Shown in pieces: positions 17,891 to 26,638 of a DNA stretch of 64,000 bases. The notes under the pieces are model-generated. The model was not told where the DNA came from, ran no database searches, and was given only the letters and a program-made list of their open reading frames with translations. This DNA comes from Novipirellula caenicola. Lineage in GTDB: Bacteria; Planctomycetota; Planctomycetia; Pirellulales; Pirellulaceae. Position 1 is the first letter of the stretch, and each line of letters opens with the position of its first letter. The stretch spans positions 62,001 through 126,000 of the forward strand of contig NZ_BAABRO010000011.1 of assembly GCF_039545035.1 (NCBI RefSeq), in the 5' to 3' direction. Made by a program: the position numbers and the translations under genes.

Positions 17891-19672
17891 GTGCTACGCA
17901 CCCATACCTGCGGACAACTCCGCAAGACCGATATTGGAACCGAAGTGACCCTATGCGGATGGGTCGACAGCAAACGTGACCATGGCGGCGCCGTCTTTAT
18001 CGACCTTCGCGATCGCTACGGATTGACCCAAGTCGTGATTGGGCCTCCCGAGGCCGACGCGAAATTGATCGACGAAGCGGGCCGAATTCCGGCCGAGAGC
18101 GTGATTCTGATCAAAGGCAAAGTCGCCGATCGATTGGAAGGCAAGACCAACGACAAATTGCCGACCGGAGCGATCGAAGTTCGTTGCGACCACGTTGAAA
18201 TCCTCAACGTTTGTGCCAACCCTCCCTTCACCCCCGGGCAAAGCGATTTGCCGGGTGAGGACCTGCGGCTGAAGTACCGTTTCTTGGACCTGCGTCGCAA
18301 AGAAATGCAAAACGCGCTCGTCCAACGCAGCCGCATCATCAAGGTGATGCGTGACTACTTTGCCGAGCATGACTTCATCGACGTGGAAACGCCGATCCTT
18401 GGTCGCAGCACGCCCGAAGGCGCTCGCGATTATTTGGTCCCCAGCCGCGTGCACGCTGGAAAATTTTACGCGTTGCCGCAGTCACCCCAGCTGTACAAGC
18501 AAATTTTGATGGTGGCCGGTTTCGACCGCTATGTCCAAGTGGCAAAGTGTTTCCGCGACGAAGATTTGCGTGCCGACCGTCAACCTGAATTCACCCAATT
18601 GGACCTCGAGATGTCGTTCGTCGATGCCGACGACATCATGGCGTTGATCGACGGCTTGGTCGCGCGGACGGCCAAAGAGGTGCTTGGCAAAGAAGTCAAA
18701 ACTCCGCTGCCACGAATGACCTATGACGAAGCGATGCGGCGCTACGGTCATGACGCTCCCGATTTGCGTTTCGATATGGAAATTGTGGATGTCACCTCGG
18801 TCGCCAAGAAAACCGAATTTCGTGTTTTCCGCGGCACCGCCGATGCCGGCAACTTTGTCCGTGGGATGAACGTCAAAGAGGCGGCGACGAAATTTTCGCG
18901 TCGCAATATCGATGAGATGACCGAGTACGTCAAAGAGTTTGGCGCGAAAGGTCTGGCTTGGTTCCGCGTCGAAGACGATGGCACGTTGTGGAGCCCGATC
19001 AGCAAGAACCTCGATGAAGCTCATCTTGCCGAGATCAAGGAATTGATGAAGGGCGAGCCCGGCGATTTGTTGATGTTCTTGGCCGATACTTGGGAAGTCA
19101 CTTGCAAAGGGTTGTACGCACTTCGCAAGCGTTTGGGCGCCGAGCTGAAGCTATACAGCCCCGATCAACTCAATTGCAGTTGGATCACCGAGTTCCCGAT
19201 GTTCGAGCGTGACGAAGAAAGCGGCAATTGGACGGCGATGCATCATCCGTTTACCGCACCGCTTGCCCGCGATCTCGAGAAACTTGACAGCGACCCCAAG
19301 GCATGTCGGGCTCAGGCGTATGACCTTGTCATCAACGGCAGCGAAGCCGGGGGTGGAACGATCCGGATCCACGATTCCAAAACGCAAAGCAAGGTCTTTG
19401 ACTTGTTGGGGATCGACGAGGCAACCGCCGAAGATCGTTTCGGATTCCTGCTGAACGCACTGCGTTTCGGTGCCCCGCCGCATGGCGGGATCGCACTAGG
19501 CGTGGATCGCTGGGTGATGTTATTGGCAGGGCTCGAGAACATTCGCGAAGTGATCGCGTTTCCGAAGACGCAAAAAGCAGCCGACTTGATGACCGAAGCG
19601 CCGGGCGAGGTCGATTCAGGCCAGCTCACCGAGCTGCACCTGCGAACCGTTGGCGTGAAGACTCAGTCGTAA
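17891..19672 (+). CDS. aspS: Aspartyl-tRNA synthetase
   Basis: Class IIb synthetase charging tRNA-Asp (or Asp and Asn, depending on the organism). The 593-residue length is that of the bacterial enzyme with a GAD insertion. The N-terminal OB anticodon-binding domain (LCGWVDSKRDHGGAVFIDLRD) is followed by motif 2 (FRDEDLRADRQPEFTQLD), the GAD domain (about 290-420), and motif 3 (GVDRWVMLLAG). The start is GTG at 17891, matching the family N-terminus (LRTHTCGQL). No partner gene shows whether it is discriminating. It is convergent with the CtpA-like gene and shares the terminator at 19729-19765. Confidence 0.97.
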   Translation: MLRTHTCGQLRKTDIGTEVTLCGWVDSKRDHGGAVFIDLRDRYGLTQVVIGPPEADAKLIDEAGRIPAESVILIKGKVADRLEGKTNDKLPTGAIEVRCDHVEILNVCANPPFTPGQSDLPGEDLRLKYRFLDLRRKEMQNALVQRSRIIKVMRDYFAEHDFIDVETPILGRSTPEGARDYLVPSRVHAGKFYALPQSPQLYKQILMVAGFDRYVQVAKCFRDEDLRADRQPEFTQLDLEMSFVDADDIMALIDGLVARTAKEVLGKEVKTPLPRMTYDEAMRRYGHDAPDLRFDMEIVDVTSVAKKTEFRVFRGTADAGNFVRGMNVKEAATKFSRRNIDEMTEYVKEFGAKGLAWFRVEDDGTLWSPISKNLDEAHLAEIKELMKGEPGDLLMFLADTWEVTCKGLYALRKRLGAELKLYSPDQLNCSWITEFPMFERDEESGNWTAMHHPFTAPLARDLEKLDSDPKACRAQAYDLVINGSEAGGGTIRIHDSKTQSKVFDLLGIDEATAEDRFGFLLNALRFGAPPHGGIALGVDRWVMLLAGLENIREVIAFPKTQKAADLMTEAPGEVDSGQLTELHLRTVGVKTQS

Positions 19673-19728
19673 AGTAAAAGCGGAGGGAGTGGATCTTGCT
19701 AAAGATCCTGAAGAGCCTCTCCTGCAAT

Positions 19729-19765
19729 AAAAAAAATCCCGCTCCAATGGAGCGGGATTTTTTTT
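19729..19765. terminator. Bidirectional terminator between aspS and the S41 protease gene
   Basis: A perfect stem of 17 bp including A/T flanks (19729-19745 with 19749-19765, loop AAT) has A-tract and T-tract sides, so it can stop transcription from both convergent genes. Confidence 0.93.
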
Positions 19766-19800
19766 CGTCTCAGGTTGTGATCGTTTGCGAACGAATCTGG

Positions 19801-21474
19801 TTATTGCGGTCGGCGGCTGATCCAGTTGTTTTCGGACAACCGCGAGATCGCTCGTTGCAAGACAGCGTCTTCGCGGTCGGTCGTCATTTCACCGTCGGAA
19901 TTCGGACGAGCCGCGATGTAGGTCGGTTCGACGGGCACGCTCGGGGTGACCCCGTTTTGGCTGATCGCTCGGCCGCTTGGCGAGTAGAACTTGGCGGTGG
20001 TCAGACAGAGCCCGAACTTGGCCGATTGCATCCGAAAGATTCCTTGTACACTGCCTTTGCCGTAACTGGTTTCTCCAATCACGTCGCCACGTCCGCTGTC
20101 GGCGATCGCTCCGGCAAAAATTTCACTTGCACTCGCACTGTCACGGTCAATCAGCACCGCCAAAGGAATGTTCCATGTGTTGGGACGATGCGCGGTGTAG
20201 TCGTAATTTTCACGAGCGTTGCGACCTCGAGTGGTGACAATGCGGCCATCGCCGAGAAAACGGTCGGCCACTTCGACTGCAGCCGAAAGCAGTCCACCGG
20301 GGTTGCCACGCACGTCAAGGATTAACGATTTCATTCCTTGGCGATGCAAATCCCACAAAGCCTGCTCGACGTCACGCGTGGTTGTTTTTTGAAAGTTCGT
20401 CAGACGCAGGTAACCGACGTGGTTGGCGGCGTCGACGATATGCACGTTTTCCACACAAGGCACTTCGACACGGCGACGTTGCACTTTCAAATCACGGACG
20501 TTGCCATCGGCTCCCAATACTCCGATCGAAACGTACGACTTTTCGGGGCCGCGAAGCAGGTCGGCAGCGTAGCCTGGGTCGGACGTTTTGGTTTCGGTGT
20601 TTTCAACACGGATGATTCGGTCGCCGCCGATCAAACCCGCCTCTTCGGCTGGGCCGCCCGGAATGACCGATAAGATGTGCAGTGCATTGCTTTCTGCTTT
20701 CAGCTCGATACCCAAACCGACAAAGTTGCCTTCGATGTTCGAGAACATCTCATCGAGTTGGTTTCCCGACAACAATCGTGTGTACGGGTCGAGCGTCGAA
20801 ACGGCACCGCTCATGAATTCAAGCGCGGTCGCGGTCGGTGACAATCCGATTTCCGATTTTGCCAATGACGCAACGTAAGCAACGTTCGCTCGCAAATCAA
20901 AGCGAGTCGCCGTGCTACGATTGGCCAATTGATGATGTACATTTTGGCGAAAGTGCTCGACTGCCGCGGGATCGGCCGTGGCCAACATGCGGCTGACAAA
21001 CTTTTCTTCAGTCAACGCGACTTCTAGAGCCGCGGTGCCATGCAGCATCACGCGAGCCCAATCGATCTGTTCGACGTAATGGGTTTGTAGATTTGCCAAG
21101 ATCTCAGCATACAAATCAAGAGCTTGCTCTTGCGACAATCGGTCGACCGACTGCAGGTAGCTGGTGTCTTGGTAGCGACGATTGACATCGTAATGCAGCT
21201 TTGCGATGGTCAATCGTTGATACAGCGACTTGCTGGTAGGGTGCTTCTTCGAAGCGGTCTCGTAATGACGAACGGCATCGGCCCACAATCGAGCTTGCTC
21301 GAGTTCAAGCCCCTGCTGAACCGCTTGTTGTTCCGGCGTTACAGAAAACTGTTCCGCTTCGGTGACAACTTGGGCTGATACGGGAGCGACGTAGCCGAGC
21401 AGCAATGCCGCAGCAAACAGGCTGAAAAAAGTTCCAGCGGATTGGCGACGATAGACCTGTGGGATCCGATTCAT
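19801..21474 (-). CDS. C-terminal processing peptidase, S41 family, exported
   Basis: Periplasmic serine protease of 557 residues with a signal peptide (about 1-34, ending PVSA). A TPR-like or helical N-terminal region (about 45-230) precedes a PDZ domain (GNFVGLGIELKAE to VIPGGPAEEAGLIGGDRI, about 250-330) and the S41 catalytic domain. The Ser/Lys dyad is visible in RDSASASEIFAGA and TSYGKGSVQGIF. Family members trim C-termini of envelope or lipoproteins. No SD site precedes the ATG. The leader contains the stem at 21514-21540. It is convergent with aspS. Confidence 0.92.
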   Translation of the reverse strand: MNRIPQVYRRQSAGTFFSLFAAALLLGYVAPVSAQVVTEAEQFSVTPEQQAVQQGLELEQARLWADAVRHYETASKKHPTSKSLYQRLTIAKLHYDVNRRYQDTSYLQSVDRLSQEQALDLYAEILANLQTHYVEQIDWARVMLHGTAALEVALTEEKFVSRMLATADPAAVEHFRQNVHHQLANRSTATRFDLRANVAYVASLAKSEIGLSPTATALEFMSGAVSTLDPYTRLLSGNQLDEMFSNIEGNFVGLGIELKAESNALHILSVIPGGPAEEAGLIGGDRIIRVENTETKTSDPGYAADLLRGPEKSYVSIGVLGADGNVRDLKVQRRRVEVPCVENVHIVDAANHVGYLRLTNFQKTTTRDVEQALWDLHRQGMKSLILDVRGNPGGLLSAAVEVADRFLGDGRIVTTRGRNARENYDYTAHRPNTWNIPLAVLIDRDSASASEIFAGAIADSGRGDVIGETSYGKGSVQGIFRMQSAKFGLCLTTAKFYSPSGRAISQNGVTPSVPVEPTYIAARPNSDGEMTTDREDAVLQRAISRLSENNWISRRPQ

Positions 21475-22231
21475 ACGAGCAAAATCCAGTGGAGCATCGT
21501 TCGGGAGGGTCCCCTAAACATCAAGGGAGGTGATGTTTAGATGAAGCTGTGCAAAGACGCTCAGACCACACAGCTACGGGAATATAGGACACAAAGGGTG
21601 CCCGGTCAAAAAAACGGTGCGGTGGAAAATCGGGTAATTCGTGACAACCCCACCAAATGGAAAAGTGGCGAATGGGTCGATGCAAATGTTCCGATACTTC
21701 CGGTCAACTTTTCAGAGAGTATGACCGCACAAGCGTGTTTCACGCCTGTTTCCTACCGCTGTGCCTCCACTGCACAAGAGACGACCAACATGTCGTCGTG
21801 GCTTCCACGAGAAAGATAGACGTTGTCCAGTTCGCAGGCAACGAACTTTTTCGTCTCCGGTTGAACCTTTTGCTATTCGCTTGTTTTGTGGGGGGACGAG
21901 GCTAATAGCGAGATTTTTCTAAGGGGGGTATCGACCCATTTTTCCATTATCGCGGAATTACGGTGTCGTATCCTCGCTTAAAAAAAGATCTCTTTAACTA
22001 AAAATGAATTTATGACGATAATAGCTGATGGACTCGTCGGGCCGCGCCCGACCAGGTTCGGCCCATGCGCGTTCACTGATACCAAATGCACCCATAGAGC
22101 GGGTCAGGTTAGGTTGGATTTCGCAGCTGGCATCGTGGCTGGCTGTGCAAATCAACTCGACTTACCTGCACCACTTGTGGCTAACACCACGAGTCTCGGG
22201 AAAGACCCCGAGGAAAGTTGAGGGTTCAGGG
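21475..22231. other. Long divergent intergenic region with several hairpins
   Basis: This 757-base region separates divergent genes and should contain both promoters. A perfect 10-bp stem at 21514-21523/21531-21540 has loop AGGGAGG; on the minus strand this loop reads as an anti-SD-like CCTCCCT in the protease leader. Other stems lie at 22036-22042/22046-22052 (GTCGGGC/GCCCGAC) and around 22196-22213 (CTCGGG/CCCGAG). A plus-strand 92-codon frame at 21541-21819 has GGAGG ten bases upstream but a non-protein-like composition, so it is not called. Confidence 0.5.
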
Positions 22232-23320
22232 ATGAAGTGGCGATCGCTGCTAGCCGTTGTACTCGGCCTGTCCGTTTCTCACGTTGCGACTTTTGCTCAA
22301 AGGCCGCTCGACGCTGAGCGTCTTTCTACGAGTCGAGCGTCGCCAGAACGCGACGTATTCTTTTCTTCCAGCGGCGTGGTCCGCTTTCAGCTGATTCAGG
22401 GACGGCTCGGGCTCAATCCCATGTTGCATCGCAACGGGGCCCAGCAGCGTCAGGACGACGAGGTTTTCGAAAGTATTACCGTCACCGCTCAACGCGGAAT
22501 TCCTTCACTGCACTATGTGCTTCAGCAGCCGATGGTTCGGCACCTGCGTTCTTATTCGCTATCGTCGCAGTCCTCTTTGTCTCATGCCGACCTGCCTGAT
22601 TCGCACTTATCCGAATCGCACTTATCAAGGTCGCCGTTTCAGCACATCACGCTAAGTGTTGATGATGCAACGGATGTCGAGATTGAATCCGAACTGATGC
22701 ACACCGGTGAGCGGAGTGTATTGAATCAGCCCGAGTTCGGGCCGATCCGCTGGGTGATCCAGCGGGGCGATCAGGTCGATACCTACACCGGATCGACCCT
22801 GTTTCATGTCCGTCTGCAAAATCCCGAAGTCTTTGATCTGCATTACGCCGACCTGACCTCGCGTGTGTTGCGTGGCAAATCGATTGCCGAGTTGTCGGAC
22901 CAGATTCACGTGGCGGTGCTTGGGCACTATGACAGGCTTCCCGCGATTCCGTTGCCCGAAGTCGTTCGCTGTGTCGAGCAACTGCGTTCGCCACGCCAAA
23001 GTGTGCGGATCTCGGCGCAACAAGAACTGCTTCGCTGGGGGACACCCATCATTCCGATGCTGCAGCAGCAATTGGCCACCGATCTCGAACTCGAACAGCG
23101 TGCGTGTCTGAGCGAAACGATTCGGATGCTGCGTCCGCGAGTCGAGGATACGCCTCGTTCGTTGGCAATGTTGATGATCAACGATCTCGAGTTTTGGTCG
23201 TTGACCAAGCCGCAGCTGACCCCAAACGAGTGGATCTTGGTCAGTCAACATCTGCAGCAAATGGGGGTGGCAAAATCGCGACCGCATGATGCATCGGTCA
23301 CGAGTGTGGCGCCACGCTAA
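22232..23320 (+). CDS. Secreted protein of unknown function
   Basis: Not recognised. The 362-residue reading begins MKWRSLLAVVLGLSVSHV, a good signal peptide ending around FAQ (about 24). An AGGG lies close upstream of ATG 22232; the longer open frame (from 22028) adds a segment without coding character and is rejected. The middle is Ser/Leu/His-rich (about 110-150) and the C-terminal half (about 250-360) resembles one or two HEAT-like helical repeats (SVRISAQQELLRWGTPIIPML). Monocistronic, divergent from the S41 protease. Probably a periplasmic helical-repeat scaffold. Confidence 0.65.
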   Translation: MKWRSLLAVVLGLSVSHVATFAQRPLDAERLSTSRASPERDVFFSSSGVVRFQLIQGRLGLNPMLHRNGAQQRQDDEVFESITVTAQRGIPSLHYVLQQPMVRHLRSYSLSSQSSLSHADLPDSHLSESHLSRSPFQHITLSVDDATDVEIESELMHTGERSVLNQPEFGPIRWVIQRGDQVDTYTGSTLFHVRLQNPEVFDLHYADLTSRVLRGKSIAELSDQIHVAVLGHYDRLPAIPLPEVVRCVEQLRSPRQSVRISAQQELLRWGTPIIPMLQQQLATDLELEQRACLSETIRMLRPRVEDTPRSLAMLMINDLEFWSLTKPQLTPNEWILVSQHLQQMGVAKSRPHDASVTSVAPR

Positions 23321-23499
23321 CGCTAAACACCGAGGTCGTCACGAAAGCCGTCAAGATTTTCGGCGACAACGGGGACGAAGCGAATTTGAATTCAACGTAG
23401 CCTAGGCTACGTGAGGTCATCCAGGCGGCAGTAATAAAATCGACCCGTGATGGCGGCCTCGTTCGTGGTCGCATCGTCTGGGGCGGTCGCACGTCTGGT

Positions 23500-24357
23500 T
23501 TATTCCAACCGCGCTCGCTTGGCCAACCTTAGGTCGCCATTGGTAATCTCTTGGCCGCTCATCAACGCGTGCAGTTTCATCTCGACGGTGCGTTCGCCGC
23601 CCTCTTCGAGTCCTGGAGGGCTGCCCCACAGCAGACGACGGTTGTCGGTGGTGGTGATCTCTAGCTGTGGCACCGCGTTTTGCCGAGCATCGCCGTACAC
23701 CCCGATCGCTCGCACCTTGGTCTGTTCTCGCACGGGCGACAAAACGCCTGCCAAGCGAGCTGCGGCTTCGACCCGAAGATCGCCAAAGGGACCACCCACC
23801 ACGCCGGTCGGGTAGACGTCGGGGACTTCGATATGGATGTAGTCAAGCGTTTCAGATTGAGCGAACTCGGTGGTCGGCAACAAGGTGCCGGTGCCATCGA
23901 TCGGGAAAAAGTAGCTCTTTGAATCGGCTTCGTTGGGTTTAAAGACATGCACCATCGCCACTGGGCGTCGGTATTCCAAGTGCACATCGACCGTGCCACC
24001 CGGCAATTTGCGAACGCTGATCACCCGGCTGACCCATGGATGGGTGGCAAATGCCGAGGCAATCTTCGCCGTGGCTTGGACATCCAGCAGAGACAGCTGG
24101 TCAAGTGCGGTGTCGCGAAAGACCGTTGCCGGGATATCGGTGCGGATGTACCCCGGCGGCTCGGTGACTTGGATGTGATCGAGCTGCACCCCGTAGAATT
24201 TGCTGGCAACGTGTTCAGCCCCCCAGCGATCCCAGGTAACATAGCCGCCTACGATTAGCATGACAGGCCAAATAAAGGACAGCGATGCGGGAGCGACGAT
24301 CAGCCGCCGAATCATATCGCGAATCGGGCGGGGGCGGTCGTCGCGATCTGATTTCAT
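23500..24357 (-). CDS. FtsQ/DivIB-like POTRA membrane protein
   Basis: Single-pass membrane protein of 285 residues: basic cytoplasmic tail, one membrane segment (about 24-45), then an extracytoplasmic domain. The stretch HPWVSRVISVRKLPGGTVDVHLEYRRPVAMV is split as a POTRA end plus the FtsQ beta-domain start and closely fits FtsQ/DivIB. This is the divisome linker that normally works with FtsB/FtsL. ATG 24357 is preferred over GTG 24363. It lies 116 bases downstream of murB on the same strand, a remnant of the division/cell-wall (dcw) order murC-murB-ddl-ftsQ. Planctomycetes generally lack FtsZ, which makes a retained FtsQ noteworthy. Confidence 0.72.
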   Translation of the reverse strand: MKSDRDDRPRPIRDMIRRLIVAPASLSFIWPVMLIVGGYVTWDRWGAEHVASKFYGVQLDHIQVTEPPGYIRTDIPATVFRDTALDQLSLLDVQATAKIASAFATHPWVSRVISVRKLPGGTVDVHLEYRRPVAMVHVFKPNEADSKSYFFPIDGTGTLLPTTEFAQSETLDYIHIEVPDVYPTGVVGGPFGDLRVEAAARLAGVLSPVREQTKVRAIGVYGDARQNAVPQLEITTTDNRRLLWGSPPGLEEGGERTVEMKLHALMSGQEITNGDLRLAKRARLE

Positions 24358-24479
24358 CGCCACCGTGCTTGCCTCTTACAATCCATTGTGATTCGTTACG
24401 GAATGCCTGGCGGTCGCCAGCGTCGTCACCGTGCGGACGCGGTCATGTCCATCACGACGCGACCCGCTAAGCTGGGTCT

Positions 24480-25385
24480 CTACCAAATCTGCAGATTCAA
24501 TTGCAAGTCGATCCCGGTTTGCAGCAACACCTGTTCACGTACTCGCTCGATCAAACGCAAGCATTGTTCGCTGGTGGCGCCCGTGTGCGCGATCAAGTAT
24601 TGAGGATGGTTGGCATCAAGTGAAACATCTCCCTCACGCACCCCTGCCAGCCCGCAGTTTTGGATCAGCGTGTTTGCTGGCATTCCATCGGGATCGACAA
24701 AGGGCGTCGCGATTCGCCGCTGTTCACTTGGGCGATCCGCATTTCGGCTGATCCACAACTTCTGCATCCGTTTGGTCAATGCAGAAACATCGCGTGGTTC
24801 GAGTGCAAAGGTGACCTTCAGCACGCCGAGCCCGTTCAGCGCCGTTTTACGGTGCGAAAAACCCGCTTCGTGCTGATTCAATTCCCGCGTCGTGCCATCG
24901 TTTTCGATCACCGTGATCGTTTCGACGACCGATCCAATGTCTCGGCCTCCGTTGGAAACGTTGCCCACCACGGCTCCGCCGACCGAACCGGGGATACCGA
25001 CGAGATGTTCGAGTCCGCCCAAACCGGCGCCGACCGACTTGATCACCGCGTGAGACAGTTTTGCCCCGGCCCCGGCGATGAGCCGGTTGTCTTGGATTTT
25101 GAGTTCGCTGGTGGCCGCCGCGGCGAGCGAGATGACCAAGCCGTCAAAGCCCGATTCTCGTACCAACACGTTGCTGCCGCCGCCCAGGATGCGGATCGCT
25201 AACCCGGCTTCGGTGGCTTCACGGTAAACGCGTTGCAATTCGGCTTCGTCGACCGGTTCAGCGAAAAAACGAGCGGGGCCACCAATTCCAAGCCATACCA
25301 ATGGTGAAAGAGGTTCGTCGGTGCGAATCAGATGGTCCAAATCCTCAGAGAAGCTCATGCTTTGTGTCTGCCTTTCCAGTTCCAT
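24480..25385 (-). CDS. murB: MurB-like FAD protein (UDP-N-acetylenolpyruvoylglucosamine reductase family)
   Basis: Homologue of the enzyme that reduces UDP-GlcNAc-enolpyruvate to UDP-MurNAc with NADPH and FAD. The 301-residue length suits a type II MurB. FAD-binding blocks are intact: ILGGGSNVLV (67-75) and GIPGSVGGAVVGN (130-142). The substrate Arg remains (HRKT, Arg179). The usual SAG[S/C]xFKNP is RRIATPFVDPDG (224-234), with no Ser/Cys proton donor, and the usual C-terminal LExE is LQLN (294-297), with no catalytic Glu. An alternative ATG at 25358 (MSFSEDL) would trim nine residues. Family membership is clear; catalytic competence is doubtful. Confidence 0.85.
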   Translation of the reverse strand: MELERQTQSMSFSEDLDHLIRTDEPLSPLVWLGIGGPARFFAEPVDEAELQRVYREATEAGLAIRILGGGSNVLVRESGFDGLVISLAAAATSELKIQDNRLIAGAGAKLSHAVIKSVGAGLGGLEHLVGIPGSVGGAVVGNVSNGGRDIGSVVETITVIENDGTTRELNQHEAGFSHRKTALNGLGVLKVTFALEPRDVSALTKRMQKLWISRNADRPSEQRRIATPFVDPDGMPANTLIQNCGLAGVREGDVSLDANHPQYLIAHTGATSEQCLRLIERVREQVLLQTGIDLQLNLQIW

Positions 25386-25420
25386 TTTGGGTCAATGAAC
25401 ACACAGAATAACCGATATCC

Positions 25421-25465
25421 CAAAAAAAAGCGTCAGCTGTGATTCAGGGGGCACAACTGACGCTT
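25421..25465 (-). terminator. Rho-independent terminator of the thioredoxin gene
   Basis: A 14-bp stem with one mismatch (25428-25441 with 25452-25465) is followed on the minus strand by eight Ts. It lies 42 bases past the thioredoxin-like stop and just before murB, so the two are separate transcripts. Confidence 0.9.
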
Positions 25466-25506
25466 CGATCTTACTGTTTTCCTATCGGCCAAACCGGAGG
25501 TTCGGT

Positions 25507-25911
25507 TTAGCCCTGTCGATCCAAGATGGCTCTTCGGATGAGCGTGCGGACCGGTTGCTTAGGTTGAAAACCCATCAAACGACGACGATTCCACTGACCG
25601 GATTCGGTCTTCGTGAACATAATGATCTGAGGCAACATGTTTTCGCCTTGGGTGAGTTGTTTGGCCAACTCAGGGTCCCGATCTTTATCAATAACTGCGA
25701 CACAAACTTCGTCCAATTCGCCCGTTTCTGCCATTTGCTTGATGGTCGAATCTTTCAGGACGTGACATGCGGGGCACCACTCGGCGCCAACGACGACCAT
25801 CAAAGGCTTGTTTTCTTCAATCGATTGCTTGTAAACCGAAGCGTAGTTCTGCTGCATCTGTTGTTCGCTTGTCACACTCGACAAGACCAAAGCTAAAAGC
25901 AACGAAACCAT
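25507..25911 (-). CDS. Thioredoxin-fold protein, exported
   Basis: Small thiol-disulfide protein of 134 residues. The first 15 residues (MVSLLLALVLSSVTS) resemble a short signal peptide or membrane anchor. The active-site motif is WCPAC in VVGAEWCPACHVLKDS, and LPQIIMF supplies the cis-proline. Length and motif fit the thioredoxin_7/DsbDgamma-like group, probably a periplasmic disulfide reductase; the partner is unknown. The gene is flanked by a 726-base region upstream and its own terminator downstream. Confidence 0.87.
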   Translation of the reverse strand: MVSLLLALVLSSVTSEQQMQQNYASVYKQSIEENKPLMVVVGAEWCPACHVLKDSTIKQMAETGELDEVCVAVIDKDRDPELAKQLTQGENMLPQIIMFTKTESGQWNRRRLMGFQPKQPVRTLIRRAILDRQG

Positions 25912-26250
25912 TCCAGACTCCCTAGGTTTTCGGGGTACATCAATGTGGGCGGCGGCACTCTGCCAACCGATCGAGCCCTCATCGCAATGAAAGCTTGATC
26001 AAACGAAATATTTGGAGACCACAAGGATGTTGAGACAAGATTCCTATCCGAAACGCCTTAGCGACTTCCATGAAGTCAACCGTTTTTGCTGATCTTTCAC
26101 TGCCTCGCGTTGATGGCGTGACGAGAAAGTTCCGCATTCCTGCGTTGAAAAACGATTGATTGCTAAGGAGGAGCTTTTCTAGGGAGAATTGCGACCCTCA
26201 ATTTAACGTCAATGAGGGGCATTCTTCCCGCGGAAAGCCTGCTCGCAATC

Positions 26251-26296
26251 ACCCCTAATCCGCAAGTCTCAAGGGCTTGCCGGTTAGGTGTTTTTG
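26251..26296 (+). terminator. Orphan Rho-independent terminator
   Basis: A 16-bp imperfect stem (26251-26266 with 26276-26291, two mismatches) is followed by a five-T run on the plus strand. No plus-strand gene precedes it, because the neighbour to the left is transcribed leftward. It could end a small RNA or act as an attenuator for the downstream gene. Confidence 0.5.
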
Positions 26297-26314
26297 GCGA
26301 GTTGGGAGGATTCT

Positions 26315-26392
26315 ATGGATGAGTCGGATGGCCACAAGGGTCAACGTTGCCATTTTTTCGAAATGGACCTTGGGCGAGATCGGCGTTTTTGA
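26315..26392 (+). CDS. Candidate 25-residue small ORF
   Basis: A short frame (MDESDGHKGQRCHFFEMD and seven more residues, ending in Phe) starts at ATG 26315. GGGAGGA at 26304-26310 gives a textbook SD spacing, stronger than nearly every long gene in this window. It begins 19 bases after the orphan terminator and ends 246 bases before the Gfo/Idh gene. It may be a leader peptide or a real microprotein. No homologue is recognised. Confidence 0.25.
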   Translation: MDESDGHKGQRCHFFEMDLGRDRRF

Positions 26393-26638
26393 TTGGTACA
26401 ACTCTATATTTTGGTATGCTCAACGCTAAACTATTGTTCGCAAACGGTTTCGGGCGTGCCAAAAAGGTGTGCCAAGTTGCCGCACCCGGCTGAAGGTGGG
26501 GTGCTCAGCGACAGGAAATTTTTCGGGAATACGGATTTTTAATACGGTTTTGAGTTCGGATTGTCGCTTTTGCGGCCAACCTGACTGCTTTGCAATCAAT
26601 TCATCGGTTTAACACGTCTTTCGTTCGATTGGTTATGT

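Larger units (their letters stand above)
25912..26638. other. Long divergent intergenic region with orphan terminator
   Basis: This 727-base gap separates divergent genes. It holds a plus-strand terminator-like stem at 26251-26296 with no plus-strand gene upstream, then a short ORF with a strong SD site at 26315-26392. It also has AAGGAGGA near 26165 without an adjacent ORF of more than a few codons. The segment 26450-26560 is rich in GTGCC/GGCAC-type inverted pieces. Together these suggest a regulatory RNA or attenuated leader ahead of the Gfo/Idh gene. Confidence 0.4.

Noticed and set aside
21541-21819. 92-codon plus-strand ORF with GGAGG upstream
   Set aside because: The SD-like GGAGG is the loop of a hairpin in the protease leader, and the composition is not protein-like.
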